From: Ecdyonurus torrentis
Lineage: Eukaryota; Arthropoda; Insecta; Ephemeroptera; Heptageniidae
NCBI GenBank assembly: GCA_949318235.1
Contig: OX439132.1
Span: forward strand, 46,172,641-46,236,640
Length of the DNA: 64,000 nt
Reading direction: 5' to 3'
This document shows, piece after piece, positions 12,427 through 23,643 of the stretch (the first letter of the stretch is position 1; each line of letters starts with the position of its first letter). A program made the position numbers and the translations under genes. Below the pieces are notes generated by a model. It was not told the DNA's origin. It saw only the letters and a program-made list of their open reading frames with translations, and made no database searches.

Positions 12427-13355
12427 ATGAAACTTTCAACACTTGTTCTTGACCACCAATGGTTGATTTTTAGAAGCGGTACCCCGAGATACTTCCGTAT
12501 CTACGTATGCATGAACGCAGTGATGCCAAACTTAAACGAAGTCAACAAAATGCATAATTTTTCTTCAGCAAAAGTGATTTAAAAGTTGAAAAATAAAAAA
12601 GAGTAAAAATGAAGTTCCAATGTTTAATACCATGCATTAACATTATAGCAATATAATTAAAATAATATTTCCGAATTTGAATATATTAACTTTAATATTT
12701 TTTTAGTATTTTCCTAGCTGCGAGTTTTTGAACCTGCGACTCTCGCTCTCAAAACAATAGCAAGTCACGGACTTCATTCATTCATTTTTCATTAATTTTT
12801 TCTTTCTGTGTAATTCTTTTTATAAATAATAAATAATCTAAAATAAAAATGATAGAAAAGTCCGTGCCTTTCGCTATTGTTTTGAGAGCGAGAGTCGCAG
12901 GTTCAAAAACTCGCAAAGGAAAATACTAAAAAAATATTAAAGTTTATATTCAAATTCGGAAATATTATTTTAATTATATTGCTATATAATGTTAATGCAT
13001 AGTATTAAACATTGGAACTTCATTTTTACTCTTTTTTATTTTTCAACTTTTAATCACTTTTGCTGAAGAAAAATTATGCATTTTGTTGACTTCGTTTAAG
13101 TTTGGCATCACTGTTGCAAAATTATGCAACACTGAATTTTGAAAAAATTCATAATAATAAAAAATTCATTATTCCATCATCTGGTGAAAAAATCAATTTG
13201 ATACACACAATATTTTTTTCGAGAAAAAATAAAAACCAAATGAGTCAAAATTGGACCTTGTAAGGTCACCAGGGGTTGACCTGACGGAAGTATCTCGGGG
13301 TACCGCTTCTAAAAATCAACCATTGGTGGTCAAGAACAAGTGTTGAAAGTTTCAT
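12427..13355. repeat. Long inverted-repeat (foldback) element, copy A
   Basis: ATGAAACTTTCAACACTTG at 12427 is mirrored at the right end (13336-13355). The two arms (about 12427-12785 and 12845-13355) pair over almost their whole length around a short loop near 12815. The left arm lacks about 110 bases that are present in the right arm and in both arms of the copy at 40345-41424. No ORF is present. The right arm holds GCAGGTTCAAAAACTCGC, loosely like a Pol III B box, but it is too weak to call a tRNA-derived SINE. Confidence 0.8.
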
Positions 13356-13391
13356 ATATAGTCCATATATGTATAATATATATATATGTTT

Positions 13392-13523
13392 GAAAATTTA
13401 AATATCAAGCGAGGTGACATGATGATAAAAATTCATTGTAGTCTTATACCTTCTATAAGACCCTGCAGGGTCCAGCGCTTTCACTCGCTGCTTGTTTTGA
13501 CGATAAAAAATAACACACAACAC

Positions 13524-13527
<4 letters not shown>
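13392..13527 (-). mobile_element. Penelope-like element tail fragment
   Basis: This segment (ATCAAGCGAGGTGACATGATG ... TTTCACTCGCTGCTTG ... TAACACACAACACC) matches the outer end of the Penelope-like element at 51562-54199 in the orientation of its inverted arm. It is followed by an AT microsatellite. The same fragment sits at the equivalent place in block B (41511-41632), so it predates the duplication. Confidence 0.65.

Positions 13528-13567
<40 letters not shown>
13527..13567. repeat. (AT)n microsatellite
   Basis: About 20 AT units directly after the Penelope-like tail. Confidence 0.9.
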
Positions 13568-13575
<8 letters not shown>

Positions 13576-13686
13576 TATATTATTTATATTAGTGTCACCA
13601 TATATTGTACTCTAACAGACGAAATCTCTTTTAAAAATGGTTTAAAATGTTTATTCATTATTATTCATTCATTATTATAATGTTTA

Positions 13687-15427
13687 GAGACCGGATTTAA
13701 TGTTGATTTTTTTGACAAAAATGTCACAAAAAAAAATGATTTTTTGAGCCAAAAATATTGGCAAAATGTTGAAAAATGTTGAATTTTTGGAAAAAATGTT
13801 GAAAAATGTTGAAAATGTTGAAAATTATAAAATAGCACAAAAATTGTTTATTTATGCTTCCGCAATGATAACACAAACTTTTACAAGTTTTTTTTATGGT
13901 TGCTAAAATTTCAGAAAAAATTAAGGTTAAAAATACATTAAATAATAATAATTGACTTGTAGAAATCCAGGTTTTAAGATATTTTTCTATATCTACTAAA
14001 ATTTTCAGTTTACAATACTTTTCAACGTTTAGATAAAAAGTCCATATCTCTTAAATTCAAATTTTTATCGCAAAGATTTTCGTTGTTATTCAATGTATAG
14101 CAAACCGAAAATACTACTGAATATTTTCAGAGCTCATCGTAGTTGTCAAATGAGGGATTTTTTTAAAATTACCATATAGGGTATCATGAGTTTAATTTTT
14201 TTTTTATTCACTCTGTTTTTAATTTTGAGTTAACATTATTACATGCGACGTCATCAAAAAAAAAAAATAATAAATAAAAAAAAAAAATAATTGGCTTATA
14301 AAATCTCAAATTTTCGTAATTCAAAATATTTAATGCTCTTCCCCCCCCCCCCCTATATTTTGTATTAATTTTATTCTACGATTTCATTAATAAAACATTT
14401 AAAATTGTTGTTTGTTAGCTTTTGTCATGCGTTGTCCTATATGGTGAAAAAAAAAAGTACATAAACTTTGATTTTAGTTCAATTTTTTTTCAACATATAG
14501 GACAATGCATGACAAAAGCTAACAGACAACAATTTTAATTGTTTTATTAATGAAATCGCAGAATAAAATTAATACAAAATATAGGGGGGGGGGGGAGAGC
14601 ATTACAAATTACGAATTTCGAAATTTCGAGATTTTAATAAGCCAATTATTTTATTTACTTTTTTTATTTGTTTTCTTTTTTTTTTTTGATGACGTCGCAT
14701 GTAATACTGTCAACTCAAAATTAAAAACAGAGTGAATAAAAAAAAAATTAAACTCATGATACCCTATATATATATATGGTAATTAAAAAAAAATCCTCAT
14801 TTGACAACTACGATGAGCTCTGAAAATATTCAGTAGTATTTTCGGTAGTTGTTATACATTGAATAACAACGAAAATCTTTGCGATAAAAATTTGAATTTG
14901 AGAGATATGGACTTTTTATCTAAACGTTGAAAAATATTGTAAACTGAAAATTTTAGTAGATATAGAAAAATATCTTAAAACCTGGATTTCTACAAGTCAA
15001 TTATTATTATTTAATGTATTTTTAACATTTATTTTATCTGAAATTTTAGCAACCATACAAAAAAAAAATTCAAATTTTAATGGCACCAACTTATTCCAAT
15101 GTTAAGCTAAGTTATGTAGTAATTTAAAATTTCACCCTAAAATTTTGATGTTTTCGTTTTCGTTTTTTTTTTTTTTTTTTTTTTCGCTTTTTTCGTTTTC
15201 GTTTTTTTTTTTTTTTTTTTTTTGATACAATATTATGCAAAAATGTTGAAAAATGTTAAAAAATGTTGCAAAAACATTAAAAATGTTGAAAATATTGAAA
15301 AATGTTGAAAATGTTGAAAATAAATGGGTATTAAACGACTTAAAATTGCGCAATTCGCACTCATTTTTCATTAAAAGTGACCTAAATATGACAGAAAAAA
15401 ATGTTGAAAAACTTTAAATCCGGTCTC
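13687..15427. mobile_element. TA-flanked foldback DNA transposon, absent from block B
   Basis: Terminal inverted repeats GAGACCGGATTTAA / TTTAAATCCGGTCTC are flanked by TA at 13685-13686 and 15428-15429. Block B has the uninterrupted site (ATAATGTTTATGTGAC, TA at 41871-41872). Subterminal zones carry repeated AAAATGTTGAAAAATG motifs. A large palindrome (arms about 13880-14450 and 14490-15060) occupies the centre, including a C11-13 run opposite a G11 run. No transposase ORF was found, so it is non-autonomous. TA duplication fits Tc1/mariner or a similar superfamily, but the TIR sequence alone does not decide. Confidence 0.8.
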
Positions 15428-15429
15428 TA

Positions 15430-17017
15430 AATGTGACAAGATCTATATTACTATGTAATCTTCTGATCAATAAATTTATTTATTTATTTATTTATGATTG
15501 TCTGCGCATGATGTCATACTGAATGTGCTTTCACGTCATACTGGATTAATGAACCAAAATTTCTCAGCAGAGGACAAAATTCGTTCTTTGGGAAATTGGT
15601 TATTTTTTGTTATATAGGGTGTATGTGGATGCGACGTCATATTTATTGCGCTTGGAGGCCATACTGGAGTAGTGAATAACATTGATCAGCATAGGACAAA
15701 CTTAATTTAAGCCAATTTTCTTTGGGAAAATCGATTAATTTTTTGTTCATGTTATTTTTCTCACATACTTGAGATGCTAATTCAACATATTTACAACATC
15801 AAGGCTCCCAAAAATATTTCATAGTGGTTTTAAACTGTCAAAATGATTTATTTTAATTACTCACATTATACTTTTGAGATACTAAATTCAATGCTCTAAA
15901 TTAATATGCTCTCAAAAATATTGCTTCATATTTTCAAACTGCCAATATGAGTATAATATGAATCATTTTATATATATAGGCCCATGTTATTGAGTGATTT
16001 AACATGTTGGCATGGACGACATGTCAAAATAGCTTTTAAAAACGCGTAAATTCAAGGGCGTTTTATGGTCACCATTTCTTGTATTTTTATTATTTATCTC
16101 AGAAATATTGTTCGATTTTTTTTTTTTTTTTTTTTTTTTAATATTGTCTATCTTTTATTGAAATTTCTGATCTATTATACTGGGACTGAAGAGAGGCATT
16201 TCAAATTGTGCCATTTTTGATAAAACACACTGTACATACATATTATATAAAACTGAAAGAATGTAAAATGTATGATTATTTCTGCAATAATATAATTCTA
16301 AAATAAAATCATTATCTATTAAATTTACATATCTCTGATTACGAGAGTTGAGGATACAGATTTATATAGTTCTTTTAAATTCAAAATAATGCAAAATAAA
16401 ATACTTTGTAAAACGTATGTTTTATTTTTTAGCGAAAAAATTATTTCAAAAGTATTTCTCCCGCGCAAAAACTTCTAACGCATTTGCATTTCGCATGTGT
16501 TTTGTTTCCAAACTGATGTCAAATGTTGGCCAAATGAAAACAAGAAATTTAGCTGTGCTTTTTGTACTAATTGTCAATTAAACTGTCAATGAATATACTA
16601 AATACTAACATAATATTTTAATTCAGTATTAAGCAATAATTCTGATAATTTGTTTGACTTGTGCGGATTTACAAAAATATTTTTAAACGATCACCAGTCA
16701 CCACTCGCAACATTCGGTATACCCAACATTCTCATTGTTGCTGCTCGAATGATGTCCGGTTACTTCTTCTCATGATATACATAACTATCATGCTTCTTCT
16801 GTTATAAGCTTTCAAAGAAAATATAAACAGAAAAAAGGTAAACAAAATTGATGTTACAATCTTAGCAGATGCATTATGTGTACATATACATACTGATTTG
16901 TAGGAAAAAGAAATAAAGTTGTACATTATTGATATTCCCTGAGATTTTGCTTGCCCCGGTTTACTGTACGATAGATCAAATATATTGAGGTATATAATAT
17001 GCATACTTTTATTTCAG
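15430..17017. other. Intergenic/5' region of gene A
   Basis: AT-rich, collinear with 41873-43458, with a poly(T) run at 16117-16139. Upstream promoter or 5' UTR exons of gene A may lie here, but none could be fixed: no clear TATA/Inr pair or donor could be paired with the acceptor at 17017. Confidence 0.4.
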
Positions 17018-17055
17018 TAATTTATTGATGTTATGTTTGCCAGAGCAGCTTGAGC

Positions 17056-17226
17056 ATGAGTCAGCTGACGTTGAAATGTGAGAAGTTTGGTCTGAGCCGA
17101 GGACTGTGTGACTTGCTGTCCAGTGGAGATCTGGTGGACGTGACCCTTGCCTGCCAGGGACAATATATCCAGGCACACAAGACTGTGCTGGCTGCCTGCA
17201 GTCCACACTTCAGGTCTCTCTTCAAG
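17056..17226 (+). CDS. Gene A exon 1: N-terminal half of BTB domain
   Basis: ATG at 17056 starts [13 protein letters not shown], 57 codons ending in phase 0 at AAG|GTAAGT. BTB hallmarks are [21 protein letters not shown] and RSLF. A TTG six bases upstream could extend the frame but is not a likely eukaryotic start. Acceptors TTTATTTCAG (17017) or TTTGCCAG (17043) just upstream imply a spliced 5' UTR. Confidence 0.9.
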
Positions 17227-17311
17227 GTAAGTGTCCACGTCAAACCATGCTAGCTGCCATGTGAGTGACAACTTATGTATATCTATACAATACATAATTT
17301 TATGATTACAG

Positions 17312-17396
17312 TTGCAGCCTTGGCAGCAGCCCATTGTGTTCCTGCAAGATGTGGAGCTGGCAAAACTTGAGGCCTTGGTGGACTTCATGTACAATG
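17312..17396 (+). CDS. Gene A exon 2: BTB domain, middle
   Basis: Between acceptor TGATTACAG and donor G|GTAAGT. It encodes the LQPWQQPIVFLQDVELAKLE..DFMYN segment, typical of the BTB core (IVFL.DV, L..LVDFMY.G). It ends in phase 1, splitting the Gly codon of YNGEV. Confidence 0.9.
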
Positions 17397-17762
17397 GTAA
17401 GTATACTAATGTTAGTCACAGTTTAGTGTAGCAATATTTTTGTATTGTCCGCATGCTCAATGTTGACAACTGCCCAGGTAACTTTGTGGCTGCCAATGTC
17501 CTGCATGTTTGAGAGCTAGCTGGCTGTGCTTGTAAGTGTAAGTGATGCACTTGTCAGCTACAAGAAAACTACTGCACTATTTTGTCTGCATGAACATTTG
17601 CAGTACATAGTGCAGCTGGAGAAAACATTGCACTTGACATGCATGCACTTGTCTGACACTTCAATGTACAGAGTGACAAAGTACTTGACCTTGGCCAGAG
17701 TCAGGGTGGAGGAGGGTGTTACTAGCAGCTGTGGGCAAAACAATTCACAATAGCCTTGTGAG

Positions 17763-17790
17763 CCCCCCCCCCCCCCCCCCCCCCCCCCCG
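17763..17790. repeat. Poly(C) tract
   Basis: About 27 C in intron 2. The duplicate gene has a shorter C tract at 44566-44583. Confidence 0.9.
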
Positions 17791-17910
17791 AGCCAAAGTG
17801 ACATAAATAATGTACATTGCAACATTGAGACAATGCACTTGACTTTGCAGTGACAAGCAAACTTGTGTTTACTTCACTGGGCTCAGTCATTAAATATTTG
17901 TGTTTTGCAG

Positions 17911-17999
17911 GAGAAGTGACAGTGCAGCAAGAAGACTTGGCAGGCCTGCTCAGACTTGCAGAGGCCCTCAAAGTCACTGGACTGGCTGCACAAGACAAG
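17911..17999 (+). CDS. Gene A exon 3: BTB domain, C-terminal helices
   Basis: Acceptor TGTTTTGCAG, donor AAG|GTAGGT. It encodes GEVTVQQEDLAGLLRLAEAL followed by KVTGLA, the usual end of a TTK-type BTB domain. Phase 1 in, phase 0 out. Confidence 0.9.
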
Positions 18000-18154
18000 G
18001 TAGGTCTAGTGGGGAACCAAGATACACTTGCCCCTTTTTTATTTTTTTGTTATTATTATTATTTATTATTATTACTTGTGGTATATGCACCTATTTTTAC
18101 CTTGGTAAACCTTGCCTATACTGCCTAATTACTCATGAATATCATAAACACAGA

Positions 18155-18440
18155 TATAAAGGAAAATATACCATTGTGGTTAGGTATGATAAATTTGAGT
18201 GAAAAGGATGGGAGGAAACCATCAAGGGACTTACCATAGTGAAGAGAGTCCCATAGTTTGGTGAAAATACTTTCAGCACACAAACCTTTTTTTTTTGTTT
18301 TTTTTGTGTGTTTTTTCTCAATTTATTTTGTTATTATTTTTTCTTCAATGAAGGCAAGAATTTCACCAAACTATTGAATTCCTCCCACTATAGTTTCTTG
18401 CTGGTTTTCTCCTATCTCCGTCTTCCCAAATTTATTATGG
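18155..18440. mobile_element. Intronic inverted-repeat element (TTTGGTGAAA arms)
   Basis: ATAGTTTGGTGAAAATAC near 18250 is the inverse of TTTCACCAAACTATTG near 18360. GAGGAAACCATCAAGG is likewise mirrored by CTTGCTGGTTTTCTCC. The left end (ACCATTGTGGTTAG) resembles the ACCATCGCGGTTAG motif of the hammerhead repeats. Present in both genes (also 44935-45200), so it is older than the duplication. Confidence 0.55.
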
Positions 18441-18847
18441 AGAATCATAAGCATGTATTTACTATTGATCACTTGTTGCGTATTATTACAAAATTAACAT
18501 TAGTAATTATGTTTGGCCATTGATCCTTCATGTAGCCTCAATAGTGAGCTGGTTAAGTCAATGTATTTGTTTACTTCCACAACACAGCATAACTTGCAGC
18601 ATGGTAAAGTCAGTCGTGACATTTGTGATAACACTTAGATAGTTCTTTACCTTGTTTTACTTGTTAAACAATACTGTAATAAGACAATTCTATCATCCAA
18701 CTTTGTTATAAATTTAGGTTTTCTTTGCTTTCATTGTGCACGTTTCATCAGGACAAAGGTTGTAGTTTATCATTGAAATATTGTGTAGTAATCAAGTTTG
18801 TAGTAACGAGGTTTTCTTGTGTCTAAATTGTTTTTATTTGTTTTCAG

Positions 18848-18948
18848 TCAAGTGAGGGAGAGCTGCTGACCACTGATGTACAACCTAAGACTTTCTTGAG
18901 CCACCCTGCACCACCACCACCTACACCCCCTCCAGCCAAGATTGCCAG
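18848..18948 (+). CDS. Gene A exon 4: Pro-rich linker
   Basis: After TTGTTTTCAG. It encodes SSEGELLTTDVQPKTFLS then HPAPPPPTPPPAKIA, with the donor AG|GTAAGA splitting an Arg codon (phase 2). A proline-rich spacer follows the BTB domain. Confidence 0.85.
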
Positions 18949-19021
18949 GTAAGATTAGACGAGATAAACCAAGGCTAAGTACAAACTGTAATTACAACAA
19001 TTTGCTCTTTGCCACACACAG

Positions 19022-19374
19022 ACGCAGTAACAACTGTGATGTCTCCAAGCGTGCCACTTCACCTGAGCTAGAGGAGGTGCAGACCACCTCTGTACAAACT
19101 ACCTCCCAAGTAGAGCAGCCACCTCATGCTGGGCAGTCGTGGGTGCCAGCCATTAACAACATAGGGAGCATGGTGCAAGACACTAGGTCACCATGCAGTC
19201 AAGCCAGTGGTAGCATTGTGACTGAGCCTGAGCAGGCGTGGGCACCAAAGACTGAATGTGGCTTAGCTGTAGAGTCACTTGAAGCTTCTGCTTTGTTAAT
19301 GATGGATGACATCAAGGTGGAACATGAGGAGTTACTTGACCTCTCTGAGGACCAGGGGTCAACCAACATGCAAG
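19022..19374 (+). CDS. Gene A exon 5: acidic Ser/Thr-rich linker
   Basis: A 73-bp intron separates it from exon 4 (acceptor CCACACACAG). It encodes about 118 residues rich in T, S, E and Q, including MMDDIKVEHEELLDLSEDQG. It contains the SUMO-type consensus I-K-V-E and acidic patches often seen in repressor or activator linkers. It ends phase 1 at CAAG|GTGAGA. Confidence 0.85.
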
Positions 19375-19755
19375 GTGAGAAATATCACAAGTTTATCATG
19401 GTCTCTGTCTTGTGGAGTGTGATTATTTTCAAATATATTGTGTTTTTATTAATTTAAAAGAAGACTTGCATATTAGGAAAAAACCATCGCGGTTAGTATT
19501 AATAAGTTTCAAAAAACATTTAGAAAATAGTTGGTAGAGATTAGAGCACGTTGAATTGAAAATTAATAAAACGCGAAAATTCTCTAATTTAAATAGTAAA
19601 TTGGGACTAGGGATCAAATATTCTAGCTTGAGCTAGTTAAAAAGTAGACGTTAAAGGGATGGAGGTATAGTGTCAAAATAAAATACGATGTGCCTAGCAT
19701 CTCACGTTCTCACACTACGTCAAAGACACAACATTATAAAACAGCATCAGACTTA

Positions 19756-19815
19756 CTCTTTGCCTTAGACCGGTTTCGTCCTTTACCTAGGACTCATCAG
19801 TAAGGCTTGGCAGAG
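19756..19815 (-). ncRNA. Hammerhead ribozyme (type I), inverted copy
   Basis: On the minus strand: stem I GCCTTA/TAAGGC, an internal loop and CTCT/AGAG. Then the core CTGATGA, stem II GTCC/GGAC with loop TAGGTAAA, then GAAA, a very short stem III ACC/GGT and the cleavage-site C before TAAGGC. All conserved core bases are present, and stem I abuts CTGATGA directly. Stem III has no loop of its own, as in hammerheads that work as dimers. Confidence 0.85.
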
Positions 19816-20574
19816 AGCTCTGTACAGCTAGAGATGGCTCACACCACATCTGCTAGCTGACTGAGCTGAGGAAGCAAGTGGCAGTCGCGTTTTTATACGC
19901 GATGCCCCCGCAGCTGCACGCGCTGATTGGTTAAAATCGCGCGCGCAAACTCGGCTTGCTCTAATCTCTACCAACTATTTTCTAAATATTTTTTTAAACT
20001 TATTAATACTAACCGCGATGGTTTTTTCCTAATACGCATATTATCGCCAAGTCGATCTTTTTGTTTTAATTTTAAGCTTTTGTAAATAATATTCTTCCAT
20101 TTTTATTTTATAAAGCCCTTTTACTTGCCAACGTCAATAAGAGCACGTACTAAATTAATTAAACTATATGCCAAAGCGCATAATATTTATTCTATCTCTC
20201 CTACTCTATCATCTTTTTGCTTTTCCTACCCCCAGTGTCAAAATATAAAGCGATGTAACTAGCGTGAATCACGATACTGTGCAGTCGGTAGGCGTAGTGT
20301 TCTCGCCATCTTTCTAGAGTTGGGGAACTCTGGGAAGTGAGGGGGGACACTATTGCTTGCTGGCTGCCTGTATTACACCCCTCTTAGACACGATTTTATA
20401 TTACAGTGTGACGATGAGAGGTTTTAAACAGCAAGCCGAGTTTGCGCGCGCGATTTTAACCAATCAGCGCGTGCAGCTGCGGGGGCATCGCGTATAAAAA
20501 CGCGACTGCCACTTGCTTCCTCAGCTCAGTCAGTTAGCAGATGTGGTGTGAGCCATCTCTAGCTGTACAGAGCT

Positions 20575-20637
20575 CTCTGCCGAGCCTTACTACTGATGAG
20601 TCCTAGGTAAAGGACGAAACCGGTCTAAGGCAAAGAG
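20575..20637 (+). ncRNA. Hammerhead ribozyme (type I), repeat unit 1
   Basis: Core CTGATGA 20593-20599, stem II GTCC 20600-20603 with GGAC 20612-20615, GAAA 20616-20619, predicted cleavage after C 20625, stem I strand TAAGGC 20626-20631. Compared with the inverted copy, three extra bases (CTA, 20590-20592) lie between GCCTTA and the core. Stem I can re-pair as TA/TA plus GCCT/AGGC with a 3-nt bulge, so activity may be altered. Confidence 0.8.
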
Positions 20638-21463
20638 TAAGTCTGATGCTGTTTTATAATGTTGTGTCTTTGACGTAGTGTGAGAACGTGAGATGCTAGG
20701 CACATTGTATTTTATTTTGACACTATACCTCCATCCCTTTAACGTCTACTTTTTAACTAGCTCAAGCTAGAATATTTGATCCCTAGTCCCAATTTACTAT
20801 TTAAATTAGAGAATTTTCGCGTTTTATTAATTTTCAATTCAACGTGCTCTAATCTCTACCAACTATTTTCTAAATATTTTTTTAAACTTATTAAGACTAA
20901 CCGCGATGGTTTTTTTCCTAATACGCATATTATCGCCAAGTCGATCTTTTTGTTTTAATTTTAAGCTTTTGTAAATAATATTCTTCCATTTTTATTTTAT
21001 AAAGCCCTTTTACTTGCCAACGTCAATAAGAGCACGTACTAAATTAATTAAACTATATGCCAAAGCGCATAATATTTATTCTATCTCTCCTACTCTATCA
21101 TCTTTTTGCTTTTCCTACCCCCAGTGTCGAAATATAAAGCGATGTAACTAGCGTGAATCACGATACTGTGCAGTCGGTAGGCGTAGTGTTCTCGCGATCT
21201 TTCTAGAGTTGGGGAACTCTGGGAAGTGAGGGGGGACACTATTGCTTGCTGGCTGCCTGTCTTACACCCCTCTTAGACACGATTTTATATTACAGTGTGA
21301 GGATGAGAGGTTTTAAACAGCAAGCCGAGTTTGCGCGCGCGATTTTAACCAATCAGCGCGTGCAGCTGCGGGGGCATCGCGTATAAAAACGCGACTGCCA
21401 CTTGCTTCCTCAGCTCAGTCAGTTAGCAGATGTGGTGTGAGCCATCTCTAGCTGTACAGAGCT

Positions 21464-21526
21464 CTCTGCCGAGCCTTACTACTGATGAGTCCTAGGTAAA
21501 GGACGAAACCGGTCTAAGGCAAAGAG
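21464..21526 (+). ncRNA. Hammerhead ribozyme (type I), repeat unit 2
   Basis: Same structure and same CTA insertion as unit 1: core CTGATGA 21482-21488, predicted cleavage after C 21514. The distance between the two predicted cleavage sites is 889 nt, the expected RNA monomer length. Confidence 0.8.
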
Positions 21527-21782
21527 TAAGTCTGATGCTGTTTTATAATGTTGTGTCTTTGACGTAGTGTAAGAACGTGAGATGCTAGGCACATCGTATT
21601 TTATTTTGACACTATACCTCCATCCCTTTAACGTCTACTTTTTAACTAGCTAAAGCTAGAATATTTGATCCCTTGTCCCAATTTACTATTTAAATTAGAG
21701 AATTTTCGCGTTTTATTAATTTTCAATTCAACGTGCTCTAATCTCTACCAACTATTTTCTAAATATATATTTTTTTTAAACT

Positions 21783-21964
<182 letters not shown>

Positions 21965-22578
21965 AAAATCAGATAATTTTCAACACCAGATTTTGGATAA
22001 GAATTCATCCAATTCATGCAAAGTTTGTGGACACAAATCTACCTGGATAATTTATGTATTATCGAGATTGCAAGAAATCAACAAAAATATAAAAAGTTGC
22101 AATTTAAAAAAAAAGCATTCTTTTTCAGTGTTTGATGATATTTTTGTAGATGTGAATCTTGGCAGATGCTTTGTACACTGATTGTAGGAGAAAGAAATGA
22201 AATAAAAAATTTTTGAATAAAAAAAAGAATAATAATAATAATAAAGTCAATTAAGCAATAAATTGAATAAATTACATATCTGAAATTGGGTAGAAGTGGT
22301 CTGTTTTGTGATCATCATGCAAAGCTGGGGAAAGGAGAATTTTATTCTTTTTTTCTTTCTAGAAGGGGAGGTCGGGCATTATAAAGGTCTCATATGTATA
22401 TTTGAGGCCCACATCTCTGAATGTACCAGATTGTTATGAGTTCAGGAGAAATGTGAAACAAATTATGAAAATTAATTTAAAATGTTAATTAGTCTGAAAA
22501 TACAATTGCTACATTATAATGATTATCCCCTAGCTTTCAGCAGTATTGTACTTAAATTTGACGTTGTTATTTGTGCAG
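21965..22578. other. Gene A intron sequence
   Basis: Collinear with 47943-48546 of gene B. Contains TAA/AAT repeats at 22225-22245. No exon was supported. Confidence 0.6.
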
Positions 22579-22908
22579 GTGACTCCTGGTGTGACGAGGC
22601 AGGCCCCTCCAGCACTAAGCCCAGCACCTTAGGCCTTGAGGCAAGCACTTCCAGACTGACTAGCACTTGTGATAAGGTAGCTAGCACTGAGCCCAGCACC
22701 TCAGGCCTTGAGGCAAACACTTCCAGACTGACAAGCACTTGTGATAAGGTAGCTAGCACTGAGCCCAGCACATCAGGCCTTGAGGCTAGCACTTCCAGAC
22801 TGACTAGCACTTGTGATAAGGTAGCTAGCACTGAGGCTAGCACTATTGACATAGCTAGCACTGAGCAGCCAAGTCAGCGTGCAGTAGTCCCTGGTGTCAG
22901 CAGTAGAG
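22579..22908 (+). CDS. Gene A exon 6: 24-residue repeat linker
   Basis: Acceptor TTTGTGCAG, donor AGAG|GTAGGC, phase 1 in and out (110 codons). After GDSWCDEAGPSS come three tandem 24-residue units built on STEPSTSGLEASTSRLTSTC plus DKVA, then a degenerate end. Low-complexity and Ser/Thr-rich, probably disordered. Gene B has four units in the same exon (a 72-bp length difference). Confidence 0.85.
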
Positions 22909-23320
22909 GTAGGCGCAAAACTTATTACTTAACTTGGAGAACTGGAGTCATATAATGATCACCTCAATTTTAAAACTTTATGAAAATAAGTTACTGTACC
23001 CAATGTGGTTGAAGAAATGAAAAATTTTCATTTTAATTTGAGAAAAAATAATATAGAGATAGATTAGGAACAAGTGGAGAAGGGGAGATAGAAGTTGTGT
23101 GCAGTCGCAGCAATATGGTTGCTGGTTTGATGTGGGAGAGTACATAAGTTTGTTTGTCAGTGGTTGCTATAAGCTGCTGAGGCCGTGGTATGCACTGAAT
23201 GTGCTCTTGTGTTCTCTACAAGTTGATACCCGAGTGTATGCCAGGCCAGGTGTGTCACAGGTTAAACTAGGGGAGAGTTTTTTAGGCTTGACAGCTAAGT
23301 AAATTTCATGATGTCTCTGG

Positions 23321-23625
23321 CCATGCAGTCAGTCCTGGCAGTGCAAGGTGGTAGTGACCCACGTCAAGTCAGAGGTTCACCTCATCTCATTGCTATATGT
23401 AGAGATGTTTAGGCTTGACAGCTTAGTGTATTCATGTCTCTGGCCATGCAGTCAGTCCTGGCAGTGCAAGGTGGTAGTGACCCATGTCAAGTCAGAGGTT
23501 CACCTCATCTCATTGCTATATGTAGAGATGTTTAGGCTTGACAGCTTAGTGTATTCATGTCTCTGGCCATGCAGTCAGTCCTGGCAGAGCAAGGTGGTAG
23601 TGACTCGTGCCAAGATAGAGATATC
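23321..23625. repeat. 118-120 bp tandem repeat carrying splice-acceptor-like sites, copy A
   Basis: Three units beginning GGCCATGCAGTCAGTCCTGG at about 23321, 23443 and 23563. The same units precede the RG-repeat exon in gene B, where GCAG|TCAGTCCTGG is the inferred acceptor. In gene A each unit would read VSPGSARW and then a stop after splicing from 22908, so any use would truncate the protein before the fingers. Confidence 0.75.
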
Positions 23626-23643
23626 TTAGGATGTTTACTTCCT

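Larger units (their letters stand above)
19460..21780 (+). mobile_element. Retrozyme-like tandem repeat with hammerhead ribozymes
   Basis: Two head-to-tail units of 888 and 889 bp (starting at CTCTAATCTC, 19959 and 20847) plus a partial third (from 21736). They are preceded by an inverted partial copy of about 480 bp (19480-19958). Each contains a hammerhead core. Units have a short GC-rich patch (GCGCGCGCGATTTTAACC) and ACCGCGATGG near the unit start. Small non-autonomous retroelements made of tandem hammerhead-bearing units are known as retrozymes; their RNAs self-cleave into unit-length pieces that can circularise. The cassette occupies the intron after gene A exon 5, where gene B has the exon at 46374-46433 and other sequence. 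No ORF of note. Confidence 0.8.

Noticed and set aside
12870..12925. tRNA-like B box (GCAGGTTCAAAAACTCGC) in the foldback element
   Set aside because: No A box at the right spacing and no cloverleaf; insufficient for a tRNA or tRNA-derived SINE call.
17558..17998. Minus-strand ORF of 146 codons overlapping gene A exon 3
   Set aside because: Runs through the poly(C) tract as poly-Gly and is antisense to a conserved BTB exon; a frame shadow.
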